Below, in pieces: positions 1-7,216 of a DNA stretch of 9,613 bases (positions within the stretch are counted from its first letter, which is position 1; the number at the start of each line of letters is the position of its first letter). The DNA lies in assembly GCA_028821635.1 (NCBI GenBank), contig JAPPDO010000172.1:1-9613 (forward strand). Direction: 5' to 3'. The position numbers and the translations under genes were made by a program. The notes under the pieces were generated by a model. The model did no database searches. It worked only from the letters and a program-made list of their open reading frames with translations, and was not told where the DNA came from. The stretch comes from Ekhidna sp. GTDB lineage: Bacteria; Bacteroidota; Bacteroidia; Cytophagales; Cyclobacteriaceae.

Positions 1-338
1 CAGCCACTACCAATGCGAGCTTTCCTATCACGTCCACCACGACTATTACGTGGACATACACCGATACGGCAGGCAATACGGCTACACAAACGCAGGAGGT
101 GATCTGTCCTCTAGGTGCGGCGGAGGATGCAGCGGAAGCTGTCATCTTCCCCAACCCTTCGGGCCGCTACTTGGAGGTGCGATCTTCGGTCGGAGGCACG
201 TTCCAACTACTAAGTTTGAGCGGCAAGCCACTGCTGAAAGGTCCCACCAACACCCAAATGGACATAGCGTCTTTGCAAAGCGGCCTCTATTTGGTGCAGC
301 TACCGGACGGTCGTTTGTTGAAGTTTGTGAGGGAGTAG
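1..338 (+). CDS. C-terminal part of a secreted protein with T9SS type A sorting domain (5' end outside window)
   Basis: The frame is open from the window edge (first full codon at base 3) to the TAG at 336-338, giving about 111 residues of a larger protein. The first 35 or so residues are Thr-rich and beta-like (ending TYTDTAGNTATQTQEV), resembling the last strands of HYR or Ig-like repeats of Bacteroidota exoproteins. The last 65 or so residues match the T9SS type A sorting domain: the opening FPNPSGRYL, a middle strand with LLSLSGKPLL, the GLYLVQL strand and a short basic tail KFVRE. In this family the domain directs a Sec-exported protein through the type IX machinery and is normally cleaved at the cell surface. 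The catalytic or adhesive part lies upstream of the window, so the product cannot be named. An internal GTG at 99 is not needed as a start because the frame continues upstream. Confidence 0.88.
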   Translation, partial: ATTNASFPITSTTTITWTYTDTAGNTATQTQEVICPLGAAEDAAEAVIFPNPSGRYLEVRSSVGGTFQLLSLSGKPLLKGPTNTQMDIASLQSGLYLVQLPDGRLLKFVRE

Positions 339-399
339 GGGGAAAGGAAGTTTAAGTGTTTTTTGTGTGCGTCACTTTTATCACAAGTCTGCTGCATTT

Positions 400-436
400 T
401 AGTAGTGCCATTCTGCGTTTATTACGTTTACTACTA
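400..436. repeat. Inverted repeat between convergent genes; weak bidirectional terminator candidate
   Basis: TAGTAGT at 400-406 is the exact reverse complement of ACTACTA at 430-436, with a 23-base spacer. It lies between two converging genes, where a shared terminator is expected, but the stem is only 7 bp, A+T-rich, has a long loop and no clean T-run. A T-run (TTTTTT near 358-364) occurs earlier on the plus strand without a GC-rich hairpin. The role is a guess. Confidence 0.2.
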
Positions 437-439
437 CGG

Positions 440-964
440 TTAGAAATTTATAAATGCCGCGGCCTGCTCTTCCAATAGCTGAATTCCTATCTCATCGGTT
501 ACCCCGTCTTCTGACATACGATCATTAATTCCCATTAGCTTAATCTTTTGTGCTAATACGTGCATAGCTAAGTAGTTGAAGATGTCGGTTAAATGACTCA
601 TTGCAAGCACACTTCCTTGCACTCCTGCTGAGAGTCCTACTAGAGCGCACTTTTTGTTTTTCAACGTTTCCGGAAATTCTAGTGCGTCTATAAATAGTTT
701 TAAGATTCCCGGGAAGGAGCCATTATATTCGGGGACGATAAAAATAAATTTTTGAGATGCTTTCATTTGATTCATTAATGGTTGAAATGCCTCGTTTGCT
801 TCTTTATTTTCATAAAAAGAATTTGTGAGGAAATCTTCCGGTAATTTCTTTAAATCAATGATGCTGGCTTCCTGACCTTTTGCTTGAAGAATGTTTTGGT
901 ATTGCCTGGCAATCTTTAATGAATTGGCATTTTCACGATTAGTACCACTAATAATTGTGATCAT
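440..964 (-). CDS. NADPH-dependent FMN reductase family flavoprotein
   Basis: A 174-residue protein with a flavodoxin-like fold of the NADPH-dependent FMN reductase family, close to the usual length (about 170-190). Visible hallmarks are an N-terminal beta strand followed by the phosphate-binding loop SGTNRENANS (residues 6-15), the flavin-contacting motif PEYNGSFPGILKLFIDAL (78-95), and a later ALVGLSAGVQGSVLAMSHL segment (about 107-125), a conserved Gly-rich loop of the family. Members bind FMN, usually as dimers or tetramers in the cytoplasm, and use NAD(P)H to reduce flavin, quinones, azo dyes or metals; the substrate cannot be read from sequence. It stands alone, converges on the T9SS cargo gene and diverges from gldA. 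The start is the ATG at 962-964; there is no Shine-Dalgarno before it, as is usual in this phylum. The family call is firm, the substrate unknown. Confidence 0.9.
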   Translation of the reverse strand: MITIISGTNRENANSLKIARQYQNILQAKGQEASIIDLKKLPEDFLTNSFYENKEANEAFQPLMNQMKASQKFIFIVPEYNGSFPGILKLFIDALEFPETLKNKKCALVGLSAGVQGSVLAMSHLTDIFNYLAMHVLAQKIKLMGINDRMSEDGVTDEIGIQLLEEQAAAFINF

Positions 965-984
965 AATGACTTAAAACAATATGG

Positions 985-992
985 TAGTTTTG
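985..992 (+). promoter_or_regulatory. Candidate -7 element (TAGTTTTG) for the gldA operon
   Basis: TAGTTTTG matches the Bacteroidota -7 consensus TAnnTTTG exactly and is the only exact plus-strand match I found between the divergent reductase gene and gldA. Initiation a few bases downstream would leave a 5' UTR of roughly 85-90 bases before the gldA ATG at 1087. A one-mismatch copy, TACTTTCG at 1017-1024, is an alternative giving a shorter leader. No convincing -33 TTTG was located, so this is a motif match only. Confidence 0.4.
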
Positions 993-1086
993 AAGTAAAT
1001 AAAAATAGCTGTATTCTACTTTCGCTCTTAAACGGCTGCAAATAAATACATTCAGTGAAACTCAAAACGACCGTATTAGTTCTATT

Positions 1087-1983
1087 ATGTCTATTGAAGT
1101 TCAAAACCTGACCAAAATATATGGTGCTCAACGGGCCTTAGACAACATCTCATTTAGTTCACCGAAAGGAATGATTACCGGTTTTTTAGGTCCGAACGGG
1201 GCAGGTAAATCCACTACGATGAGGATAGCGGCCGGGTTCATTCAGCCGGATCGGGGCAGCATCAGACTGGCAGGTGTGGATGTGGTGAAGGAGCCTTTAA
1301 AGGTGAAACGGATGACAGGCTACCTCCCTGAGCACAATCCTTTATACCTTGGGATGTATGTTCGAGAGTATCTTGAATTTGTTGGAGGCACTTACAAGCT
1401 AAAAAAAATAAAGCATAAAGTAGGGGCGATGCTTACTTTGGTGGGTTTGGAAAGCGAACAAAGAAAAAAAATCGGCCTCCTTTCAAAAGGCTATCGCCAA
1501 CGAGTGGGACTGGCACAGGCACTCATTCATGACCCGGACGTTTTGATTTTAGATGAGCCTGTCAGCGGATTAGACCCCAATCAACTTGTGGAAATCAGAA
1601 AAGTGATTAAAAAGGCAAGCGAACAGAAGACTGTGATTTTTTCTACTCATATTATGCAGGAAGTGGAGGCACTTTGCGATCAGGTCGTCATTATTAATAA
1701 AGGAAAGATTGTGGCGAATGATAACGTCGAAAACCTAAAGAAGATGCAGTCAGGGAAGATTTCCTATAAAGTGGCGTTTGAAAAAGAGATTGACATTGGT
1801 TTATTCGGAGACTTTGAAATAGAATATCGGGAGAAGGCCATATATCTGGTCTCTTCCAAAACAGAAGATCCAAGAGCACAAATTATGAAAATTGTGAGTG
1901 ATCGGGAACTTCCTTTGGTGAATATTTCTAAGGAGGAGCAATCACTTGAAAGGATATTCCAAGAATTAACTAAAGGCGTGTGA
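1087..1983 (+). CDS. gldA: GldA, ATP-binding subunit of the gliding-motility ABC transporter
   Basis: A 298-residue ABC ATPase. In order: Walker A GPNGAGKST (35-43), Q-loop region YLPEHNPLY (79-87, with Glu in place of Gln), ABC signature LSKGYRQR (132-139, the K/Y form common in the drug/bacteriocin exporter group), Walker B VLILDEP (152-158), D-loop SGLDP (160-164) and switch His188 in FSTHIMQEVEAL. The remaining 100 or so residues form a C-terminal extension typical of GldA; total length matches the Flavobacterium protein. All catalytic residues are present, so it should be an active cytoplasmic ATPase powering the GldF permease. In Flavobacterium johnsoniae GldA, GldF and GldG are needed for gliding, though the transported substrate is not established and some gliding relatives lack the complex. 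It is first in a four-gene operon. The ATG at 1087 gives the expected MSIEVQNLTKIYG N-terminus. Confidence 0.92.
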   Translation: MSIEVQNLTKIYGAQRALDNISFSSPKGMITGFLGPNGAGKSTTMRIAAGFIQPDRGSIRLAGVDVVKEPLKVKRMTGYLPEHNPLYLGMYVREYLEFVGGTYKLKKIKHKVGAMLTLVGLESEQRKKIGLLSKGYRQRVGLAQALIHDPDVLILDEPVSGLDPNQLVEIRKVIKKASEQKTVIFSTHIMQEVEALCDQVVIINKGKIVANDNVENLKKMQSGKISYKVAFEKEIDIGLFGDFEIEYREKAIYLVSSKTEDPRAQIMKIVSDRELPLVNISKEEQSLERIFQELTKGV

Positions 1984-2708
1984 TCACCATATTAAGAAAA
2001 GAAATTAATGAATTTCTGGATTCTCTGATTGCCTATTTTGTTATCGGGATTTTCCTTACAGGCATTGGTTTACTCATGTGGGTATTCCCCGAAACCAATG
2101 TTCTGGATTATGGCTATGCGAGTATGGAGACGTTGTTCTCACTGGGGCCTTATGTATTGATGTTTTTGATCCCGGCTATTACAATGAAGTCATTTGCTGA
2201 GGAGAAGCGAAGCGGCACTATGGAACTGCTTTATACGCTGCCTTTCAGGGATTTGGAGATCATCTGTGGTAAATTTTTGGCTGGCTTCACACTCGTTTGT
2301 TTGTCAATATTGCCAACGCTGTGCTATTACTTTTCCCTGTCGTATTTGGGCAATCCGGTCGGAAACATTGACACGGCTCAGATCATTGGTTCATATATCG
2401 GGCTAGTTCTGCTGGGTGGAATTTTCACAGCCATAGGTATTCTTGCTTCGGCACTCACAGGAAATCAGGTTGTTTCATTTGTTTTAGCTGCTTTTTTATG
2501 TTTTGTCTTTTACGTCGGTTTCTCTTCGTTTGCGGCTATCAACATCTGGACCGACAGTTCTTACCTAATCAGCCGAATTGGAATTTTAAGTCACTATGAG
2601 ACATTAAGCAAGGGATTAATTGATTTTGGAGATGTCGTGTACTTTCTCTCAATGATTGTGCTGGCACTTTACTTCACTCGTATCACCTTAATCCTCCATA
2701 AAAAATGA
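1980..2708 (+). CDS. gldF: GldF, membrane permease of the gliding-motility ABC transporter
   Basis: A 242-residue integral membrane protein of the ABC-2 permease type. I count six hydrophobic segments, at about residues 16-36, 52-70, 98-118, 133-157, 162-185 and 218-236. Between the second and third lies EEKRSGTMELLYTLP (74-88), the charged cytoplasmic coupling segment typical of GldF/NosY-like permeases that contacts the ATPase. Length matches GldF. The start is a GTG at 1980-1982 overlapping the gldA TGA (1981-1983) by four bases, implying translational coupling; the next possible starts would remove the amphipathic N-terminal helix. An AAGGAGGAG stretch at about 1929-1937 is too far upstream to act as its ribosome site. 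The partner ATPase is GldA just upstream and the auxiliary subunit is GldG just downstream. The transported substrate is unknown. Confidence 0.92.
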   Translation: MITILRKEINEFLDSLIAYFVIGIFLTGIGLLMWVFPETNVLDYGYASMETLFSLGPYVLMFLIPAITMKSFAEEKRSGTMELLYTLPFRDLEIICGKFLAGFTLVCLSILPTLCYYFSLSYLGNPVGNIDTAQIIGSYIGLVLLGGIFTAIGILASALTGNQVVSFVLAAFLCFVFYVGFSSFAAINIWTDSSYLISRIGILSHYETLSKGLIDFGDVVYFLSMIVLALYFTRITLILHKK

Positions 2709-4384
2709 GTGAAAAAAAGCTGCAAATGCTTTTGGAGTCCACTGTGATTGTTCTTGCAATATGGTTGGTTAATCAAATGGCTGATCGCTTTAACACCCAA
2801 CTTGATCTTACCGAAGAGAAGAGATATACAATATCAAACGCAGTAAGGGAACTGCTGGGGAGTCTGGAGGAGGAGATTTTCTTTGAGGTGTATTTGGAAG
2901 GAGAACTTCCCAGTAATTTTAAGCGGTTTCAGAAAGCTATTGCAGAAATGCTTGATCAGTTTGCTTCGGAGAGCGGTGACCTTATTTCCTACAAGTTCAT
3001 TGATCCCTCGCAAGCAACTAATGCACTAGCCCGAAGTCAGTTTTATCAATCCTTAATGATCAAAGGGGTGGAACCTACCAATCTAAGCTACAGAAATGCT
3101 AGCGGCGATCGCCTTGAAAAGCTCATCTTCCCCGGAGCTATCGTCTCAAAAGGAACGCAAGAGGTGCCTGCCAATCTGTTAAAAGGAAGTAGTGCTACGG
3201 GTCCCGAAGGGCAGTTGAACCAAGCCATTGAAGGGTTGGAGTATCAACTAGCAAGGGCAATCTTACAGTTGGAAGGGCTCTCAATGAAAAAGATCGGATA
3301 CATTAACGGACATGGCGTGCTGGATTCCCTGAGTATTACCGGATTCCGAAATACGGTGCTTTCTAAGTATGATCTGGTAAATGTTTCACTGGAAAGGAAG
3401 GGGGAATTATCCGGCTATGATGCATTGGTACTGGCTAAACCGAGTGGTGCTTTTTCCGAGCGGGATAAGTATCTCATGGATCAGTATTTAATGCGGGGAG
3501 GAAACATTCTCTTCTTCTTAGACGCTTTAAGTTTACCCAACCTGGATAGTATTTTTGGCGAGGGTACCATCGCAATCCCGAGAGAACTAAACCTGACAGA
3601 CATGCTGTTTCGGTATGGAATCCGAATAAACCAGAATTATGTCTTGGATGTAAATAGTGGAAAACTACCGGTGGTTACCGGCAATATCGGAGATCAGCCT
3701 CAAATTCAGCTGATTACATGGCCTTTTTTACCGGTTTTGACCCGTTTTTCTAAGCATCCGTCTGTTAGAAATCTGGACGCTATTCTGGGTCAGTTTATTT
3801 CTGAAGTAGACACGGTAAAGGCTTCGGGAATTAAAAAAACGCCACTGATTACCACTAGTCAATACACAAAAGTAGTCGGCTCTCCGGTACGTGTGAGCTT
3901 TAACGACCTACGAAATAAGTTAAGACCTGAGAAGTTTACCGACGGGCCTAAGACCATTGGGTATTTGCTTGAGGGTAGATTTACGTCACTGTATGCGAAT
4001 CGAATAATTCCCAAAGGGTTTGATAATGCGAATTTTGTTGATAGAGGGGTTCCGGGAAAAGTCATCGTGGTAGGGGACGGTGATATAGTTCGCAATGAAA
4101 TAGACCCGAAATCAGGTGAGGCATTAGGGCTTGGCGTAGAGCCTTTTACTGGCACGACCTATGCAAATGAAGACTTTTTACTTAATGTATTAGCCTATCT
4201 TGTTGATGATTCAGGTTTGATTGAGGCCCGATCCCGTAAAGTCAAAATTCGTCCGCTAGACAGGGTTAAAGTTCAAAGTGAAAGAACGAAATGGCAATTT
4301 ATCAATTTAGTGACACCCGTTGTTTTGATCTTATTGCCAGGCTTAGCGAGGTGGTATTGGAGACGTAAAAAGTTTGCCCCATGA
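2705..4384 (+). CDS. gldG: GldG, extracytoplasmic auxiliary subunit of the gliding-motility ABC transporter
   Basis: A 559-residue protein with one hydrophobic helix at each end (about residues 10-24 and 533-551) and a large domain between them, the known GldG layout, placing the bulk outside the cytoplasm. The inner part has the family's LDLTEEKRYTIS near residues 33-44 (the 'tlDLT..k.yTlS' signature of this ABC-transporter auxiliary family), the NQAIEGLEYQLARAI helix, a KKIGYINGHG strand and turn, and a GYDALVLAKPSGAFSE...YLMRGGNILFFLD segment resembling a Rossmann-like GATase or IFT52-type fold. The C-terminus is basic (WRRKKFAP), consistent with a cytoplasmic tail. It starts at the ATG at 2705, overlapping the gldF TGA by four bases, and ends overlapping the next gene by four bases. 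Family assignment is strong; the molecular role is not known even for characterised homologues. Confidence 0.92.
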   Translation: MSEKKLQMLLESTVIVLAIWLVNQMADRFNTQLDLTEEKRYTISNAVRELLGSLEEEIFFEVYLEGELPSNFKRFQKAIAEMLDQFASESGDLISYKFIDPSQATNALARSQFYQSLMIKGVEPTNLSYRNASGDRLEKLIFPGAIVSKGTQEVPANLLKGSSATGPEGQLNQAIEGLEYQLARAILQLEGLSMKKIGYINGHGVLDSLSITGFRNTVLSKYDLVNVSLERKGELSGYDALVLAKPSGAFSERDKYLMDQYLMRGGNILFFLDALSLPNLDSIFGEGTIAIPRELNLTDMLFRYGIRINQNYVLDVNSGKLPVVTGNIGDQPQIQLITWPFLPVLTRFSKHPSVRNLDAILGQFISEVDTVKASGIKKTPLITTSQYTKVVGSPVRVSFNDLRNKLRPEKFTDGPKTIGYLLEGRFTSLYANRIIPKGFDNANFVDRGVPGKVIVVGDGDIVRNEIDPKSGEALGLGVEPFTGTTYANEDFLLNVLAYLVDDSGLIEARSRKVKIRPLDRVKVQSERTKWQFINLVTPVVLILLPGLARWYWRRKKFAP

Positions 4385-5277
4385 AAAAGTCAGCAATCTA
4401 TGTGGTAGTTATTATCGTATTACTTATGGCAAACCTTTATCTCTTCTTAGTTCCACGATCCGGGATTAAAAATGTTGCCTCAAGTCATTATTTTGAAGAT
4501 ATTGATATGGAGACCCTAAATCAAATCAGCTTCACAAGTGCCGGTAAGACAGTTTCTATGATTAAGTCTAAGGATGGCTGGCTGCTTGATGACAGCCTAC
4601 AGGTAGATGAGGGCTTCTTGAATACGCTGCTGATTATTTTGAATAAGGTAGAAACTTCAAAAAAAATTAGTACGTGGGAGGGAGTTACTTTAGGAGAGAT
4701 TGAAATTGTTACAGCCAGCGAAATAGTGCAATTACAATACGCCACAAATCTAACCAAAACAAAAGCCTACTTTATTAAAGGAGATGAGGTTTCAGAAGTG
4801 AGTGTTCCCGGTTATAGTGATAATGTGACAGAAATATTTGAACTACATCCCGACCAGTGGAGAGATCGGTTGATTTTGGATGCAAACTGGAGGACGATTC
4901 AGCTTGTAAAAATTGACTATCAAAGTTCGAGAGACATCACTATTCAATTCGATGATAAATTTTTCCTTGTGAATGGGCAGGCATCTCAGGATAGTGTTGC
5001 CATAGTAGATTATTTGAATCAATTCCAGCACTTTCAGGCCAATGAAATGATCTCAAGAGGCAGATTCCCGGAGTTTGATAGCTTAGTGGCTACACAACCA
5101 ATCGCTCAGTTGGTAATAGATAATATTAATAACAAAGAGCAAGTTTCAATGAAAATATTTCCTCACCTTTCTAATCAAAACTATCATCTGGTAACTTTGG
5201 GAAAAGAAATGATGATCATTGATGCCAAAAGAGTAAACAACTTATTGCCGGTAATTTCTGATTTCCTCTCCGACTGA
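4381..5277 (+). CDS. Membrane-anchored DUF4340-like protein coupled to gldG
   Basis: A 298-residue protein with a single N-terminal hydrophobic helix (about residues 5-24) and no later membrane segment, so probably anchored in the inner membrane and facing the periplasm. The rest is beta-rich with landmarks like DUF4340 proteins: a strand with Trp67 (DGWLLDD) followed by a helix (VDEGFLNTLLIILNKV), a middle strand pair around FIKGDEVSEVSVPG, then WRDRLIL (160-166) and a second Trp at 170. DUF4340 proteins are often encoded next to GldG-type ABC auxiliary subunits, which supports the call; the fit rests on overall pattern, not a diagnostic motif. The ATG at 4381 overlaps the gldG TGA by four bases, so it is very likely made with the transporter and may be a further subunit. 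I find no catalytic motif. Confidence 0.65.
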   Translation: MKKSAIYVVVIIVLLMANLYLFLVPRSGIKNVASSHYFEDIDMETLNQISFTSAGKTVSMIKSKDGWLLDDSLQVDEGFLNTLLIILNKVETSKKISTWEGVTLGEIEIVTASEIVQLQYATNLTKTKAYFIKGDEVSEVSVPGYSDNVTEIFELHPDQWRDRLILDANWRTIQLVKIDYQSSRDITIQFDDKFFLVNGQASQDSVAIVDYLNQFQHFQANEMISRGRFPEFDSLVATQPIAQLVIDNINNKEQVSMKIFPHLSNQNYHLVTLGKEMMIIDAKRVNNLLPVISDFLSD

Positions 5278-5381
5278 TTCTATACAATTCCATGCTTACA
5301 TTTATTTTACTTTTTTTGATTAATTTAACGGCTTGTTTTTCTTATGTCTCGCAGGGTTAAAAATAAATTAAATCTTTTTTA

Positions 5382-5389
5382 TACATTTG
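5382..5389 (+). promoter_or_regulatory. Candidate dnaN promoter -7 element (TACATTTG)
   Basis: TACATTTG is an exact match to the Bacteroidota TAnnTTTG -7 element and ends only four bases before the dnaN ATG at 5394. It lies in an A+T-rich 116-base gap after the DUF4340-like gene. In this phylum initiation falls a few bases downstream of the element, which here is at or beside the ATG. A clear -33 TTTG is not visible at the usual distance; GGTTAAAA near 5355-5362 is the only weak candidate. A one-mismatch copy, TACATTTA, lies at about 5297. Confidence 0.5.
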
Positions 5390-5393
5390 CCAC

Positions 5394-6518
5394 ATGAAAT
5401 TTATAGTATCATCTTCTTATTTATTGAAGCAATTGTCAGCCATTAATGGGGTTATCACTACGAATCCTGTGGTGCCTATTCTGGAAAATTTCTTGTTTGA
5501 GATCAATGATGGAAATTTAACCGTGACTGCTTCTGACCTTCAGACAAGCATGATTACCGAACTTCAGGTAGAAGCCAAAGAAAATGGTAATATTGCTATT
5601 CCGGCAAAAATTTTATTAGAGACGTTAAGAAATCTACCTGAGCAGCCGGTGACTTTTTCTGTTGATAGCAATACATACATTATTGAGATTAACTCCGATA
5701 ACGGACGCTACCAATTAGCAGGTGAGAACGCTACTGACTTTCCTAAAATACCCATGATCTCTGATGGATACTCGGTGAACATATCTTCCGACATTCTAAG
5801 CAGAGCAATTAATAACACCATTATTGCGACATCCAATGACGAACTAAGGCCTGCCATGACGGGTGTTTTTGTGAAATTGGATGAAACAAATACCACCTTC
5901 GTAGCGACCGATAGCCATCGACTTATCAGATACAGGAGAGTGGACATCGCCGCTGATATGAGACATAGCATGATTGTTCCAAGAAAAGCACTCACACTTT
6001 TAAAGGCTACTCTACCGGCCGAAATGACCAATGTAAATGTGGAGTTCAATGAATCCAACGCATTTTTTAGTTTTAATCAGGTGAAAATGATCTGTCGATT
6101 GATTGACGAGAGATTTCCTGATTATGAAAATGTTATTCCACTGGAAAATAACAATATTGTCACCATCAGAAAAGATGAGTTTCTCTCTTCGCTCAAAAGG
6201 ATCGTCATCTATGCGAACAAAACAACCCATCAGGTAAGGCTAAAAATTACCGGAAATGAGTTGATGGTTTCATCTGAAGACCTTGATTTCTCCAATGAAG
6301 CAAATGAAAGATTAGCATGCGACCATGATGGAGAGGATATTGAAATTGGCTTTAATGCAAAATTCTTAGTGGAGATGCTTGGCAATATTGATTCGGATGA
6401 GATCACGCTGAAGCTGAGTGTTCCCAATCGTGCAGGTATTATCACTCCCAATGAAAAAGATGAGGAGGAAGATATTCTGATGTTGGTGATGCCGGTGATG
6501 TTAAGTAATCAGGTATAG
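5394..6518 (+). CDS. dnaN: DNA polymerase III subunit beta (sliding clamp)
   Basis: A 374-residue protein, the normal length for a bacterial beta clamp (about 365-380). Recognisable segments are the N-terminal MKFIVSSSYLLKQLSAINGVI and PVVPILENFLFEI, the first-domain SDLQTSMIT, the central FVATDSHRLIRYRR (the TDsHRL signature of the middle domain), FPDYENVIP, and the C-terminal LVMPVML that precedes the chain end and corresponds to the conserved MPM clamp-binding edge. The clamp is a head-to-tail dimer of three similar domains per monomer that encircles DNA, tethers polymerase III and docks repair factors. No dnaA or recF is in the window, so it does not mark an origin here. It starts at the ATG at 5394 just behind a promoter motif, so it probably has its own transcript in addition to any read-through from the gld operon. 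Confidence 0.97.
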   Translation: MKFIVSSSYLLKQLSAINGVITTNPVVPILENFLFEINDGNLTVTASDLQTSMITELQVEAKENGNIAIPAKILLETLRNLPEQPVTFSVDSNTYIIEINSDNGRYQLAGENATDFPKIPMISDGYSVNISSDILSRAINNTIIATSNDELRPAMTGVFVKLDETNTTFVATDSHRLIRYRRVDIAADMRHSMIVPRKALTLLKATLPAEMTNVNVEFNESNAFFSFNQVKMICRLIDERFPDYENVIPLENNNIVTIRKDEFLSSLKRIVIYANKTTHQVRLKITGNELMVSSEDLDFSNEANERLACDHDGEDIEIGFNAKFLVEMLGNIDSDEITLKLSVPNRAGIITPNEKDEEEDILMLVMPVMLSNQV

Positions 6519-6520
6519 GT

Positions 6521-6590
6521 TGGCGTTTATTTGATTGAATCCCGTCCTAAGAAATGTAGAGCGATTCTGTATTAATTCTATTTAACGCCA
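6521..6590. repeat. Nested inverted repeat after dnaN
   Basis: TGGCGTT (6521-6527) is the exact reverse complement of AACGCCA (6584-6590), and inside it GAATC (6537-6541) pairs with GATTC (6563-6567). The structure begins three bases after the dnaN stop, between two converging genes, so it could shape 3' ends. The stems are short and the outer loop long, with no T-run. The rest of the gap to 6721 holds no gene I can support. Confidence 0.22.
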
Positions 6591-6721
6591 TTATTGACTC
6601 ACACTTTTAGTACACGGGTCCGATTGCACTGCCTCCTTCTCAGAAAAAAATGGGGATGGTGTGGATGATCCCTACACTCCGAGAAGAAGCATGACCTCTG
6701 GTACATTGTTAGCAGATGTGA

Positions 6722-7216
6722 CTACGTTTCGTTTTGGTACACAATTCTTCCATTTCTATTCGCCCAACCTTCATTAATCCCAATGTGTGAAATAGCATTT
6801 CTGCTACGATCAAGTTGCCTTTCTGTTTCTGTAGCTAAAACTTTGGGTTCAATTTCGTAAATGACTTTAATCTTTAGTGGTTTGTCTTTATAAAAAATTG
6901 CAAAATAGCTTTTGTTATTTCTCCAAATGCGAGACAGAGATTCCTCTCTTTTATCTTTTGGCTCTTTGAACATTCTGTCCAGTTGTCCCGAACCGCCCTC
7001 GTAGCAAGAAAGGTACTCATACTTTATACCCGCATTATTGGGATCGCAAGCATCTGCGTCTCGTTTTGAATGGACTAACTCATGTCCAAGTTTTTCTGAA
7101 ATAATCATTTCCTTCACCAGTCCCGGTTGTAGAATATTTGGAATGCCAATTTTAAAAGCAAGTTCCTGTGCTTGAGTAATGAGATGAATTATCTTTCGGA
7201 TAATCTCTTTTTTCAT
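6722..7216 (-). CDS. Probable type II restriction endonuclease partner of the adjacent methyltransferase
   Basis: A 164-residue soluble protein I cannot place in a named family. The endonuclease call rests mainly on context: its ATG overlaps the methyltransferase TGA by four bases (7213-7216), the usual layout of a restriction-modification pair. Within the protein, an acidic helix (E36, E41), then the D53/D55 cluster in SKRDADACD, then the strand GIKYEYLSCYEG with E67, recall the Glu...Asp...Glu order of PD-(D/E)XK nucleases, but the position two after E67 is Leu69, not Lys, so the motif is incomplete or displaced. Downstream are GSGQLDRMFKEPKDKR, a hydrophobic YFAIFYKD strand (104-111) and a polar tail with ISHIGINEGWANRNG. 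The size is at the small end but within the range of type II enzymes. The base composition looks A+T-rich like the methyltransferase. It could instead be an accessory protein of the methyltransferase. Confidence 0.6.
   Translation of the reverse strand: MKKEIIRKIIHLITQAQELAFKIGIPNILQPGLVKEMIISEKLGHELVHSKRDADACDPNNAGIKYEYLSCYEGGSGQLDRMFKEPKDKREESLSRIWRNNKSYFAIFYKDKPLKIKVIYEIEPKVLATETERQLDRSRNAISHIGINEGWANRNGRIVYQNET

Noticed and set aside
50..355. 101-codon frame overlapping the T9SS sorting domain in another frame
   Set aside because: Its Cys/Gly/His-rich translation has no family resemblance, while the overlapping frame clearly encodes the sorting domain.
3859..4155. 98-codon antisense frame within gldG
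   Set aside because: It is opposite a recognised coding sequence and has low-complexity Ser/Pro-rich translation typical of a shadow frame.
5278..5393. Replication origin near dnaN
   Set aside because: The gap is A+T-rich, but I find no cluster of TTATCCACA-like DnaA boxes, and dnaA and recF are absent from the window.
5708..6058. 116-codon antisense frame within dnaN
   Set aside because: It lies entirely opposite a well-conserved gene, and its translation shows no family features.
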